From positions 1 to 64,000 of the forward strand of contig JABUQX010022006.1 of NCBI GenBank assembly GCA_015478945.1: a stretch of 64,000 nucleotides of DNA, given 5' to 3'. The translations under genes and the position numbers were made by a program. Positions 1 to 12,190 of the stretch are shown in pieces. Position 1 is the first letter of the stretch, and each line of letters starts with the position of its first letter. The notes under the pieces were generated by a model. That model was given only the letters and a program-made list of their open reading frames with translations. It did no database searches and was not told the DNA's origin. This stretch comes from Trachelipus rathkii (taxonomy: Eukaryota > Arthropoda > Malacostraca > Isopoda > Trachelipodidae).

Positions 1-3000
1 TAATATAAATATTGACGTAAAGAAATCTTAAAGGTCCCCACTTACGCTTCGATCGGGCCACAAATAACCTAACTTTTTACTTCTCGGGAGATGTTGCAAA
101 ATACATTTTTTTCGTTCTTAAGCGAGTTTTTTTTCGAGGTAGTATTTATATATATTATTTTTTTAATTTAGTCTCCTAAATTCCGTTTTCTATGAAAAAT
201 AATTTTAGAGGTAACTAAACAAAAATTAATTATAAAATACGCACGACCCCCATTTCTATGGCTTTGAGCGATTTTCTTGCTACACTTTAAAATAATGTAA
301 AATAAACAATGTACCTTCCTACGGTTCATCAGCACGAAATAACGTAACTCTCTACTTTTCGGGAGATGGTGAATATTTTGTTCCTTAAGCGAGTTTTTTT
401 CCCGAAAGAAACCAAAAACATGGAATCTAAGCTTCCAAAGAACTGTTAAGGTTATCTACATATTGATATTTATTTTTCCTTCGTTCTTAATTTTTCTTAA
501 ATTCTTAATTATTTATCATGATCTATACTATATTTATTTATATTAATTTTTTTATAGTTTAGTCTCCCTTAAATTCCATTTTCTACGATAAATAATTTTT
601 AGGGGTAACTAAATTAAAAAAAATAATAAAAAATATTGTACGACGCCCATTACGTTCTCGTCATATAGTGACGTTTCGTAAAAGCCCAAAATAAATCACT
701 CTACGGGATTAGAATCCATTTTTTACGCTTAGAACGTCGTTAATGTAATAATAGTTCCACAGTGATTGTTCATTTGGAACCGTTTATAACTCAAAAGGCC
801 CTAAATCAAAATCGATCTCCAAAAAGTCCCGGGAAAATTAAAAAAATTTTCTTCAAATTTTAACTTATACTTTCGACTTATAAACGGTACAGAATAAACG
901 TCACTATAATAATAATTAATACGCTTAACGATAGTTCATCCCTGAAAATATTGCAGTTTGATCGTTCTAGGTCGTTTTTATGGTAATCGAGAAACGTTAT
1001 TATATTATAGTGACGCCGTAGAGGAAACCCGGCCTCGATTGATCCCCTCCGAGGATCGTCTCGGTAATTACGAAACGTCACTATCGTATTTTGAGGAAAA
1101 AAATGAAAAGTTCACGGATAAAGTTATGATGAAAATTAGGAAAAATTAAGAACATAGAAAAAATAAACAATTAATGATATGTGAATACCTGAATATCAAT
1201 TCCTAATATAAATATTGACGTAAAGAAATCTTAAAGGTCCCCACTTACGCTTCGATCGGGGCACAAAGAACGTAACTTTTACTTCACGGGAGAGCGGCCA
1301 AAAACAATTTTCTGTTCCTTTAAGCGAGAGTTTTTTTTCGAGGGCGAGTGTACGCTTTATATATATTATTATTTTTTTAATTTAGTCTCCCTTAAATTCC
1401 ATTTTCTACGATAAAAAAACAATTTTTAGAGGTAACTAAACAAAAATTAATTATAAAAACTACGCACGACCCCCATTTCCTATAGGCTTTGAGCGATTTT
1501 TTGCTACACTTTAAAAATTAACGTAAAAAAAATATTAAAGGTACCCTCCTACGGTTCAATCGGGGCACGAACGTTACGGGAGATGGTGCAAAATAAATTT
1601 TTTGTTCCTTAAGCGAGTTTTTTTCCCGAGAGAAACCAAAAAAAAAAAAAATAATTACGGAATCTAAGCCTGTAAAGAATTGCTAATAATAAGTTATTCA
1701 CATATTGGATATTTATTTTTTCTTCGTTCTTAATTTTTCTTAAATTCTTAATTATTTATCATAATCTATACTATATTTATTTATATTAATTTTTTTTTTA
1801 TAGTTTAGTCTCCCTTAAATTCCATTTTCTACGATAAATAATTTTTAGAGGCAATCAATAAAAATAATAAAAATATTAATGACGCCCGCCTACCTTCGGA
1901 AACGTTCTCCGTCATATGTGCGATCGCTTCGCAAAAGCCCAAATAAATCACTCTACGCGATTAATTCCATTTTTTACGTTTAGAACGTCGTTAAGCGTAA
2001 TAATAGTTCCAATAGTGACGTTTCATCGGAACCGTTTATAACTCAAAAGGTCTAAATCAAAATCGATCTCCAAAAAGTCGACCTCGGGAAAAATTGCTGA
2101 AATTTTTTTGAAATTTTAACTTATACCTTCGACCTAAACGGTACAGAATAAACGGCACTATAATAATAATTTACCATGGCTATCAGATAGTTCATCCCTG
2201 AAAACATTGTCGTTTGATCGTTCGAGGTCGTTTTTAGTAATCGAGAAACGTCATTATATTATAGTGACGCCGTAGAAACCCGGCCTCGATTGAACCCCTA
2301 CGAGGATCGTCTCGGCTATGAAACGTCACTATCGTATTTTGAGGAAAACATGAAGTTCACAGATAAAGTCATGATGAAAATTAGGAGGAAAAATTAAGAA
2401 CAGAACATAGAAAAAATAAACAATTAATGATATGTAAATACCCGAAATCAATTCCTAATATAAATATTGACGTAAAGAAATCTTAAAGGTCCCCACCTAC
2501 GCTTCGATCGGGGCACAAAATAACGTAACTTTACTTCACGGGAGATGTTAAAAATAAATTTTTTGTTCCTTAAGCGAGATTTTTTTCGAGGGCGAGTGTG
2601 CTTTATATATATTATTATTTTTTTAATTTATTCCTTAAATTCAGTTTTCAATGAAAAATAATTTTTAGAGGTAATAAAATAAAAATAAATAAAAAACTAC
2701 AAACGACCCCCATTTCCTATAGGCTTTGAGTGATTTTTGCTACACTTTAAAAATAACGTAAAAATAATTAAAGGTACCCTCCATGACCACTAGTAATGTG
2801 AAATAACGTTACCTTCATTTTCGAGATGCAAAATAAATTTTTGTTCCTAAGGAGTTTTTCCGAAAGAAACCAAAAAATAATTACGGAATCTAGGATTTCG
2901 CGAAGCCCCGTAAGTTTAAGCGTGTCGTACACATTTGTCTTTCACTAATTCTTTCTTAAATTTTTACTATTTATCATGATTCATACTATATTTATTTACA

Positions 3001-5025
3001 TTAATTATTTTTTATAGTTTAGTCTCCCTTAAATCCCATTTTCGATAAATAATCTTTAGAGGTAACTAAATTAAAAAATAATAAAATATTGCACGACGCC
3101 CATTTACCTCGGAAACGTTCCGTCATATAGTGACGTTTCGTAAAGGCCAAAATAAATCACTCTACGCGATTAGAATCCATTTTACGCTTCGAACGTCGTT
3201 AAGCGTAATAATAGTTCCTATAGTGACGTTTCATCGGAACCGTTTATAACCTGCTAAAAGGTTCAATCAAAATCGATTCCAAAAAGTCGACCTCGGGAAA
3301 ATTTTGAGAATTTTTTTTTTTAACTTATACCTTTGACCTATAAACGGTACAGAATAAACGGCACTATAATAATAATTAATACGCTTAACAAAAGTTCATC
3401 CCTGTGAAAATATTGCCGTTTGATCGTTCGAGGTCGTTTCTTATGGTGAATTGAGAAACGTCATATATTATAGTGACGCCGTAGAGGAAACCCGGCCTCG
3501 ATTGAACCCCTACGAGGATCGTCTCGGTAATTACGAAACGTCACTATCGTATTTTGAGGAAAAAAACGAAAAGTTCACAGATAAAGTCATGATGAAAATT
3601 AGGAAAAATTAAGAACAGAACATAGAAAAAATAAACAATTAATGATATGTGAATACCTGAATATCAATTCCTAATATAAATATTGACGTAAAGAAATCTT
3701 AAAGGTCCCCACTTACGCTTCGATCGGGGCACAAAATAACGTAACTTTTTACTTCTCGGGAGATGTTGCAAAATAAATTTTTCGTTCCTTAAGCGAGTTT
3801 TTTTTTCGAGGGCCCCATTTAGTCTCCCTTAAATTCAGTTTTCTATGAAAAATAATTTTTAGAGGTAACTAAACAAAAATTAATTATAAAAACTACGCAC
3901 GACCCCCATTTCCTATAGGCTTTGAGCGATTTTTTGCTACACTTTAAAAATAACGTAAAAAAATAATTAAAGGTACCCTCCTACGGTTCACTCGGGGCAC
4001 GAAATAACGTTACTCTCTACTTTTCGGGAGATGGTGCAAAATAAATTTTTTGTTCCTTAAGCGAGTTTTTTTCCCGAGAGAAACCAAAAAAAAATAATTA
4101 CGGAATCTAAGTCTTTAAAGAATTACTAATAATAAGTTATTCACATATTGGATATTTATTTTTTCTTCGTTCTTAATTTTTCTTAAATTCTTAATTATTT
4201 ATCATGATCTATACTATATTTATTTACATTAATTATTTTTTATAGTTTAGTCTCCCTTAAATTCCATTTTCTTCGATAAATAATTTTTAGAGTGTAATCA
4301 AATTAAAAATAATAAAATATTGCACGACGCCCATTTACTCTCGGAAACGTTCTCGTCATATAGTGACGTTTGAAAAGCCCAAAATAAATCACTCTACGCG
4401 ATTAGAATCCATTTTTTACGCTTAGAACGTCGTTAAGCGTAATAATAGTTCCAATAGTGACGTTTCATCGGACCCGTTTATAACTCAAAAGGTCTAAATC
4501 AAAATCGATCTCCAAAAAAATGTTGAAATTTTAAATTTTTTGAAATTTTTAACTTATACCTTCGACCTATAAATGGTACAGAATAAACGGCACTATAATA
4601 ATTACGCTTAACGATAGTTCATCCTTGAAAATAATTGCCGTTCGATCGTTCGAGGTCGTTTTGCACCGAGAAACGTTGGCTATATTATAGCACGCCGTAG
4701 AGAAACCTGGCCTCGATTGAAACTCTACGAGGATCGTCCTTTGGGTAATTACGAAACGTCACTATCGTATTTTGAGGAAAATTATAAGTTCACGGATAAA
4801 GGTATGATGACAAATTAGGAAAAATTAAGAACATAGAAAAAATAAACAATTAATGATAATTGAATACCTGAATATCAATTCTTAATATAAATATCGACGT
4901 AAAGAAATCTTAAAGGTCCCCACTTACGCTTCGATCGGGGCACAAAATAACGTAACTTTTTACTTCTCGGGAGATGTTGCAAAATAAATTTTTCGTTACG
5001 AAAGCGAGTTTATATTATATATTTA

Positions 5026-5486
5026 TCTATATACTATTAATTTTAAACATGCCTTTTTTGTCCCCCCTTTTCACGACCCTTTTTCATCATCACTTTTTCG
5101 GGCCGTTTTCCGCCGGTAAAACCACTGCCAAAGTAGCGAGCGCCAGCGAGTGGAGTGAGCCCCATCGGCCCAATTATTGCCCTATTTTACAGTTGCTAAT
5201 TATCGGTAAAGAAAGCATCCCTCTGTTCCTGGCCATAATATTCTCCAGTTTCATAATCACCTATTTTGGGCAATTTTTCTGCCGGTAAAACAACGGCGAA
5301 CGTAGCGAGCGAAAGCGAGCGAAGTGAGCTCACTGGCATTATCATTGCCCTACTTTTTTGCCTTTTTCATCCTGGCGAACGTAGCGAGCGAAGCGAGCGA
5401 AGTGAGCCAGTTGCGCGTGCGTCAGCACGCGCTCGAAGGCAAGCCCTAACGCTTGCGTTAGGGAGGAGCGTTAGCGACGCTGCTTG
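5026..5486 (+). mobile_element. Helitron-like non-autonomous element, copy 1
   Basis: A 461-base insertion inside an array monomer. It starts with TC (TCTATATACTATTAATTTT) right after an A and ends ...TGCTTG right before a T. A hairpin (GCGT...ACGC) lies a few bases before the 3' end. The interior is unusually GC-rich, with reiterated gcgagcgaa/gaagtgagc words. TC start, 3' hairpin and insertion between A and T are Helitron hallmarks; the 3' terminus here is CTTG rather than the usual CTRR. The small open frames inside follow repeat words and are not believed. Confidence 0.6.
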
Positions 5487-7975
5487 TTTTTTTTAATTTA
5501 GTCTCCCTTAAATTCAGTTTTCTATGAAAAATAATTTTTGGAGGTAACTAAACAAAAATCAATTATAAAAACTAAGCACGACCCCCATTTCCTATAGGCT
5601 TTGAGCGATTTTTTGCTACACTTTAAAAATTAACGTAAAAAAATATTAAAGGTACCCTCCTATGGTTCACTCGGGGCACGAAATAACGTTACTCTCTACT
5701 TTTCGGGAGATGGTGCAAAATAAATTCTTTGTTCCTTAAGCGAGGTTTTTTCCCGAGAGAAACCAAAAAAAAAAAATAATTACGGAATCTAAGCCTGTAA
5801 AGAATTGCTAATAATAAGTTATTCACATATTGGATATTTATTTTTTCTTCGTTCTTAATTTTTCTTAAATTCCTAATTATTTATCATGATCTATACTATA
5901 TTTATTTATATTAATTTTTTTTTATAGTTTAGTCTCTCTTAAATTCCATTTTCTTCGATAAATAATTTTTAGAGGTAACTAAATTAAAAATAATAAAAAA
6001 AATATTGCACGACGCTCATTTACCCTCGGAAACGTCCTCGTTATAGTGATGTTTCGTAAAAGCCCAAAATAAATCACCAACGCGTTTAGAATCCATTTTT
6101 TACGTTTAAACGCGTCGTTGTTGCAATAATAGTTCCAATAGTGACGTTTCATCGGAACAGTTTATAACTCAAAAGGTATAATCAAAATCGATCACCAAAA
6201 AGTCGAACTCGGGAAAAATTGAATTTTTTTTTTTAATTTTAACTTATACCTTCGACTTATAAACGGTACAGAATAAACGTCACTATAATAATAATTAATA
6301 CGCTTAACGATAGTTCATCCCTGAAAATATCGCCGTTTGATCGATCGAGGTCGTTTTTATGGTAATCGAGAAACGTCATTATATTATAGTGACGCCGTAG
6401 AGGAAAAACGTTCTCGTCGTATTCGAGTGACGTTTCGGTAATTACGAAACGTCACTATCGTATTTTGAGGAAAAAAACGACAAGTTCACGGATAAAGTTA
6501 TGATGAAAATTAGGAAAAATTAAGAACTCAGAAAAAAGCATGCACTCAATGAAATGTGAACACATGCATCTCAATAATTTTAATATAACATCGACGTAAA
6601 GAACGTCCCCACTTACGCTTCGATCGGAGCACAAAATAACGTAACTTTTCTCTCGGGAGATGTTGTAAAATAAATTTTCGTTCCTTAAGCTAGTTTTTTT
6701 TTCGAGGGCGAGTGTGCTTTATATATATTATTATTTTTTTAATTTAGTCTCCCTTAAATTCAGTTTTCTATGAAAAATAATTTTTAGAGGTAACTAAACA
6801 AAAATTAATTATAAAAACTACGCACGACCCCCATTTCCTATAGGCTTTGAGCGATTTTTTGCTACACTTAAAATTACCGTAAAAATACCTCAAAGGTACC
6901 TCTCCTACGGTCTACTCTGGGGCAATGAAATAACGTTACTCTACTTTTCGGGAGATGGTGAAAAATAAATTTTTTTCCTTAAGCGAGTTTTTTTCCCGAG
7001 AGAAACCAAAAATAAAAATAATTACGGAATCTAAGCCTCTGTAAAGAATTGCTAATAATAAGTTATTCACATATTGGATATTTATTTTTTCTTCGTTCTT
7101 AATTTTTCTTAAATTCTTAATTATTTATCATGATCTATACTATATATATATTTACATTAATTTTTTTATAGTTTAGTCTCCCTTAAATTCCATTTTCTTC
7201 GATAAATAATTTTACCCTCGAAGCCAAATTAAAAATAAAAATATTGCACGACGCCCATTTACCTGGGAAACGTCGTCGTCATATAGTGGTTCGTAAAAGC
7301 CCAAAATAAATCACCCAACGCGTTTAGAATCCAATTTTTACGCTTAAAACGTCTTTAAGCGTAATAATAGTTTCAATAGTGACGTTTCATCGGAACAGTT
7401 TATAACTCAAAAGGTATAATCAAAATCGATCTCCAAAAAGTCGACCTCGGGAAAAATTGAATTTTTTTTTTTAATTTTAACTTATACCTTCGACTTATAA
7501 ACGGTACAGAATAAACGTCACTATAATAATAATTAATACGCTTAACGATAGTTCATCCCTGAAAATATCGCCGTTTGATCGTTCGAGGTCGTTTTTATGG
7601 TAATCGAGAAACGTCATTATATTATAGTGACGCCGTAGAGGAAACCCGGCCTCGATTGATCCCCTTCGAGGATCGACTCGGTAATTACGAAACGTCACTA
7701 TCGTATTTTGAGGAAAAAAACGAAAAGTTCACGGATAAAGTTATGATGAAAATTAGGAAAAATTAGGAACATAGAAAAAATAAACAATTAATGATATGTG
7801 AATACCTGAATATCAATTCTTAATATAAATATCGACGTAAAGAAATCTTAAAGGTCCCCACTTACGCTTCGATCGGGGCACAAAATAACGTAACTTTTTA
7901 CTTCTCGGGAGATGTTGCAAAATAAATTTTTCGTTCCTTAAGCGAGTTTTTTTTTTCGAGGGCGAGTGTGCTTTA

Positions 7976-8116
7976 TCTATTTCCTATTAATTTTAAAGTT
8001 GCCTTTTTTTCAGCCGATTTCGTTTCCATTTGTGCGGTGATCGGGCGTTAGCGCCTGCGCGTGCGTTAGCACGCGCTCAAGGCGAAGATGCTCCGTCAGG
8101 AGCAAGCTTCGGCTTG
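7976..8116 (+). mobile_element. Helitron-like element, copy 2 (short)
   Basis: 141 bases inserted in an array monomer between A and T. It begins TCTATTTCCTATTAATTTT and ends with the hairpin AAGCTTCGGCTT running into CTTG. The ends match copies at 5026 and 13014 while the middle is much shorter. It contains a second palindrome, cgtgcgttagcacgcg. Confidence 0.6.
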
Positions 8117-8540
8117 TATATATTATTATTTTTTTAATTTAGTCTCCCTTAAATTCAGTTTTCTATGAAAAATAATTTTTAGAGGTAACTAAACAAAAAT
8201 TAATTATAAAAACTACGCACGACCCCCATTTCCTATAGTCTTTGAGCGATTTTTTGCTACACTTTATAAATTAACGTAAAAAAAATATTTAAGGTACCCC
8301 TCCTACGGTTCACTCGAGGCACGAAATAACGTTACTCTCTACTTTTCGGGAGATGGTGAAAAATAAATTTTTTGTTCCTTAAGCGAGTTTTTTTCCCGAG
8401 AAAAACCAAAAAAAAAAAAAAAATTACGGAATCTAAGCCTGTAAAAAATTGCTAATAATAAGTTATTCACATATTGGATATTTATTTTTTCTTCGTTCTT
8501 AATTTTTCTTAAATTCTTGATTATTTATCATGATCTATAC

Positions 8541-8913
8541 CAGTGGTTCTCAAACTGTGTGACGCGTCACATTTGGGTGGCGCAGCTTCCCCTCAGGAGT
8601 GACGCTGAAAGTTTTGAACATTTTCATAATTGTATTTCAGTTTTCATTTAAAAATTTTAATCGATTTTGAATTTTCCAACTTTGTTAAGAAAATTTTAGT
8701 TATGTTATCTTTATATATTTATATATTCAGAGGCAAATCCTGGGAATGCTTTTGGCATGCTGTGATCATGCAAAATTATTGCAATTTTATAATTAATGAT
8801 AGACCTAATTTTATAAATTGGAAGACTTTCTTTTTAGAATCTAACATGGGGTGACTTCGGCAAACTTGAATTAGTCAAGGGTGCCGCGAATCGATAAAGT
8901 TTGAGAACCACTG
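8541..8913 (+). mobile_element. hAT (Buster-type) MITE, copy 1
   Basis: 373 bases bounded by the terminal inverted repeat CAGTGGTTCTCAAACT. Flanks atctatac / atttatat fit an 8-base target duplication with two changes. No coding capacity. Both ends match the ends of the larger hAT element at 40724-43661, so this is an internal-deletion derivative. It closes array I: the DNA after it is unrelated. Confidence 0.88.
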
Positions 8914-8933
8914 ATTTATATAAAAATACAATT

Positions 8934-9530
8934 GTCAGCTATGCAAAATTTAATTAAATTGAAATATTTTTGCTAAATAATATTGTTTTGCTTAATAGTC
9001 AAAAAAAATAGTTTTAAAAGATATATTTGTAATTTAATTTGTCAACTAAGCAAAATTTTATTAAACTGCGATATTTGTTTTCTTTAAATATTTTTTGCCT
9101 AATAATAAAAAAAATCAAGCTCTTAAAATTTATTTTGAATATAATATGTCAACTAAGAAAAATCTAATTAATATATAACAATGGTTTATTTAAATTAATA
9201 AAAATGGAATATTTTGTTTTTCGCAATACTTTTTGTCACCTAAGCACAATTTAAATAGATTGAAATATTTTGCTAAATAATAATGTTTTGCTTAATAGTA
9301 AAAAAAATAGTTTAAAAAAAATATATTTTTCTGAGAATTTGTCACCTAAGCAAAATTTAAATTAATTGTGATATTTGTTTTTTTAATGTTTTGCTTAATA
9401 ATCCAAAAAATTCAAGCTTTTAAAATATATTTTTAATTTTAAAATTTAACTAAAGAAAATTAATTAAAATAGAACAATGGATTATTTTAAATTAATAAAA
9501 ATGGAATATTTTGTTTTTCGAAATACTTTT
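8934..9530 (+). repeat. AT-rich direct duplication, about 300 bases x 2
   Basis: The stretch starting gtcagctatgcaaaattt at about 8934 is repeated, diverged, from about 9233 (gtcacctaagcacaattt). Shared words include ttgctaaataat, ttttgcttaatagt and aaaatggaatattttgtttt at the end of each copy. Each copy itself contains two related halves. No coding signal seen. Confidence 0.75.
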
Positions 9531-9577
9531 TCCTTAACAATCGTAATAAATTAAACGCACAACGAGGTGCTTCTTAG

Positions 9578-9924
9578 GTGAACAAAACATACGACCAAAT
9601 ACGAAGGGGTGAAACCGGATATCTTATTATACAACGAGCCGTTACCATAAGTAAACACATCGAAGAGTTTCAAAATTACGACTTACTACTAATAATAGGA
9701 TCTTCTGTAACCCTCGCTCTTTTCGATAAATTTTTTACGCGGCGACCGAATCTCGCCCTCGGCTTTTTATCAATCGAGAACCCATCAGAGAAATTCAAAC
9801 GGATATGGAATCTCGACAGCTCGCCGAATTGAATATTCCAGACTCCAAGAATTTACCAGAAGTAATAGATCAAACCTGCGGTCGCTTATCTCGATGTGTC
9901 GATCAGTTTTCGAAATGGCTTTAG
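9578..9924 (+). pseudogene. Sirtuin C-terminal remnant, frameshifted
   Basis: The frame opened at 9578 (a GTG, directly after a splice-acceptor-like ttcttag) gives about 60 residues containing HIEEFQNYDLLLIIGSSV. This corresponds to the FKKCDLLIIIGTVL segment of the sirtuin-like gene at 14846. Near 9755 the match moves to another frame, which reads LFINRE (the sirtuin LLINRE motif) and runs to a TAG at 9922-9924. So the last third of a sirtuin-like gene is present but broken by a frameshift. Nothing of the N-terminal NAD-binding part is visible upstream. It could instead be a 3' exon of a spliced gene, but the frame break favours a pseudogene. Confidence 0.68.
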
Positions 9925-9929
9925 GTAAT

Positions 9930-10330
9930 CTTATTATTATATATTTTTTTATTTACTCTCCCATAAAATACCGTCTTCTTCAACCAAATATTTTATAGGT
10001 GATACTTAATTAAAAAAAATTACAAATAGTAATAGAATTTTTTCGATAAGTACCTAACACGACAACCATTTCACTCGGAAACGTCGTTGTTAAATAATCT
10101 CGAGAGACTTAAAACGGATGTAAGGTGCTTAAACGCCCTCGTTACTTCAAGGGGGTGTCAGGTTTGCACGAAATAACGTCACTTTGTACTTTTCGGAAGA
10201 TTGAGCGAAAAATTTTCGTTAAGTTACCTTTTACTTCTCGGGAGATGAAGCAAAATATATATTTTTTAAAATAATGGTTTGTTATTTCCGATTTTTCTTT
10301 AAATAACGAAGAAAAATAAATAAAAATTAA
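9930..10330 (+). repeat. Old, diverged satellite monomer
   Basis: Recognisable but eroded array sequence in forward orientation: actctcccataaaat, cactcggaaacgtcgt, gcacgaaataacgtcact, cttctcgggagatg. It lies between the sirtuin remnant and the next gene, so satellite has been embedded among these genes for a long time. Confidence 0.7.
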
Positions 10331-10492
10331 TAATAACATATATAAAAAAAATTAAAAAACAATAAATTATCATTTGTTTTCGGCGTAAAAAACCACTTCT
10401 CTGTTCCCGATTCAGAGTAGTGCGATGCTTTCTTAATCGGCTCTAGTTGGGAGTCTTCGCGTCTTCGCTCTGTAAAAAAAGGTTGGAAAGCG

Positions 10493-11965
10493 ATGAGGCC
10501 ACTCTGCGAAGTGAATTGCGATCTCCACTGCCGAGAAACCGTACCGGCGAATTCCGTTCGAGAAAGTTTCGAAGGTTTTCAGCAAATCGAGGACGATGCG
10601 CTACGACGAGAATTTATCGCGTCGCGTATACAAATTCCCGATTTGCCGCAATACGTGGCCAAAAACCGAATTAAAAAAGGAATAAGAAGAAGAAAGAGAG
10701 CTTGGAAAGAATCAGCCGCCACCGCGGCCGCAGCCGCGTTTTACCTCGACGCGGCTCGCCAAAAGAGAGTGTGCGGGAGCTTTTTCAAGAGAACTCTCAA
10801 TATCACGGATAAACCCGTAACGGCCGCCATCGACGATAAAGAAATGGAAGAAATATCTAGAATAAAATCATCGCTACGGGATTACGCGAATGAAAGGAAA
10901 TCCACCTCGAGGAACAAAAAACCTCCTTACGGTAGGTGCCTCTTATGCGACGCGTTTATCACAGCCGAAGGCTCGAATAGAGCGGCTTTGGAAGAAAGGT
11001 ATCGTAGGCACGTGAATGATACGCACTCGGAATTGAAAGTAAAAAAAATGGACGAGGAAATGGCTAGCAAACACGAAGATTCGATCGTGGTGGCCGATTT
11101 GCGATCTCAAAAACCGATCGGGTGTCCGGCGGGTGAAACTTCATCGTCATCGTCGACTCGTTCGTTTAGCAACACGCCGAAAATAAATCTTTATAGTTTT
11201 TCTATTTACACGAAGAAGGACGATACCGCGCGTTTCTACGTGTGGCACGAGGGTGAGGGAACCGACGATTTGTCCGAAAAAATTTCCTGCGTACGAAAAT
11301 TTATCGAGGAAAAAGCCCGAAACTCGAAACGCGGTATCGATTTCACGTTTTATTCGGAATTTCTGAACGACCCCGAAGATATCGGTATCCTCATCGCGTC
11401 GTATGCACACGACCTCTTCGCGATTAAAGGGGTAAACCGCATCACGCATAAATTCTTACTAGGAAATCATATCGTTCCGGGCGTCGGTCTCTTTATACGG
11501 CCCGATTTACAGAGCTTGGTCGAGCTGAAATTGAAACAGGGCCCCATCGAGACTCCCGAAAAATGGATGTGTATAATCGCTAATGACGAAATTGGGATCC
11601 TAAGCGAGTTACGCGAGATGAAGCACGGCGACTTCTACGACTGGAGGCGACTCGCGAATAATTCCTCCACCGACTACGAGAGCTTTAGAAGACTCCTGGA
11701 AAATAATCGACTGGAGATCCAAAACGTGAAAGAAATTCAAGTACGTCGCGAATTTCCGGTCGGGGTTTTTTTCAAAACAACTTACGACGCTCAAGGGCCT
11801 CTCATGTGTCATTTTTTTAAAAACCGGAAACTCAAACCCCTGTACGATCGAGAGCTACCCATCCCCGAAGACAAACTAAAAGGAATAATAAAAGACACCG
11901 ATGGTCATAAAGACTCGACCTTTTATAAAACTTTACTCGCTAAGCAACAACTTTTGCGCCATTGA
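10493..11965 (+). CDS. Transposase-derived zinc-finger protein, copy 1
   Basis: 490 residues from an ATG, uninterrupted. Order: Cys-rich N-terminus (C5, C9, C13) followed by an R..F....D...RREFIASRI helix; a basic patch (about 59-72); RVCGSFFKRTLNIT (92-105); a CX2C...HX4H finger (C149, C152, H173, H178); then a segment with YVWHEGEG, TFYSEF, ITHKFL, PEKWM, LPIPEDKL and STFYKTLL. This motif order is, from memory, that of a family of insect transposase-like proteins often labelled DUF7869, so the whole length is homologous. The first catalytic Asp may be D202; the usual SD of the second motif reads SE (288-289) and the third Asp is not visible, so catalysis is doubtful. Likely a domesticated DNA- or RNA-binding protein. 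The paralogue at 17586 shares the coding region and about 100 bases upstream. Confidence 0.78.
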   Translation: MRPLCEVNCDLHCRETVPANSVRESFEGFQQIEDDALRREFIASRIQIPDLPQYVAKNRIKKGIRRRKRAWKESAATAAAAAFYLDAARQKRVCGSFFKRTLNITDKPVTAAIDDKEMEEISRIKSSLRDYANERKSTSRNKKPPYGRCLLCDAFITAEGSNRAALEERYRRHVNDTHSELKVKKMDEEMASKHEDSIVVADLRSQKPIGCPAGETSSSSSTRSFSNTPKINLYSFSIYTKKDDTARFYVWHEGEGTDDLSEKISCVRKFIEEKARNSKRGIDFTFYSEFLNDPEDIGILIASYAHDLFAIKGVNRITHKFLLGNHIVPGVGLFIRPDLQSLVELKLKQGPIETPEKWMCIIANDEIGILSELREMKHGDFYDWRRLANNSSTDYESFRRLLENNRLEIQNVKEIQVRREFPVGVFFKTTYDAQGPLMCHFFKNRKLKPLYDRELPIPEDKLKGIIKDTDGHKDSTFYKTLLAKQQLLRH

Positions 11966-12088
11966 ACTCCTCTTCCTTCGTTCAAGGAAATTTGATCTTT
12001 TTTAATTTTTTAGCTCATTTATTCGCATTTGTGTTTAATTTTTTAATTTCAAATTTTATTAACGGTTAATTTTTTTATTTATATACGC

Positions 12089-12094
12089 AATAAA
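12089..12094 (+). terminator. Poly(A) signal of the 10493 gene
   Basis: AATAAA in the context acgcaataaaaatata, 124 bases after the stop. The paralogous gene has the same context (acgcaataaaaaatata) at 19233, so the 3' end was duplicated with the gene. Confidence 0.65.
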
Positions 12095-12119
12095 AATATA
12101 AATTCGTTTTCATTTTTTT

Positions 12120-12190
12120 CACTAATATAAGTTTGTAAAATAAATATATTTTTTTCACTAATATAAGTTTGCGAAATAAATATATTTTCA
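12120..12190 (+). repeat. 36-base tandem duplication
   Basis: Two adjacent copies of cactaatataagtttg..aaataaatatatttt (12120 and 12156), differing at a few positions, in the 3' flank of the preceding gene. Confidence 0.8.

Larger units (their letters stand above)
1..8540 (+). repeat. Tandem array I, about seven 1.2-kb monomers
   Basis: A long head-to-tail satellite. The anchor aatattgacgtaaagaaatc (or its aatatcgacg variant) recurs near 4, 1207, 2460, 3675, 4886, 6585 and 7825, giving periods of about 1.2 kb; the one long period, about 1.7 kb, is explained by the 461-base insertion at 5026. Each monomer is two diverged half-units: one carries ggtccccacttacgcttcga, the other ggtaccctcctacggttcac, and each continues with a cgggagatg...ttccttaagcgag block and a tagtctcccttaaattc block. 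A third segment with many CGTCA/TGACG motifs folds back on itself. Orientation defined here is called forward in the other entries. Function unknown; satellite DNA of this kind is typical of heterochromatin, which is inference. Confidence 0.93.

Noticed and set aside
5266..5496. Short Arg/Ser/Glu-rich frame
   Set aside because: Produced by the gcgagcgaa words of the Helitron-like element; repeated words, no homologue.
1..8540. Possible CRISPR array
   Set aside because: Period is about 1.2 kb with no short direct repeats and spacers.
1..8540. Centromeric satellite identity
   Set aside because: Plausible but nothing in the sequence (no CENP-B-like box recognised) supports centromere function.
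8630..8854. 74-codon frame inside the MITE
   Set aside because: MITEs are noncoding; the frame is not preserved as such in the other copies and has no family match.
11147..11812. Antisense frames opposite the transposase-derived gene
   Set aside because: Shadows of a long, well-supported plus-strand gene; same for 14885-15208 opposite the sirtuin-like gene and 17646-17906.
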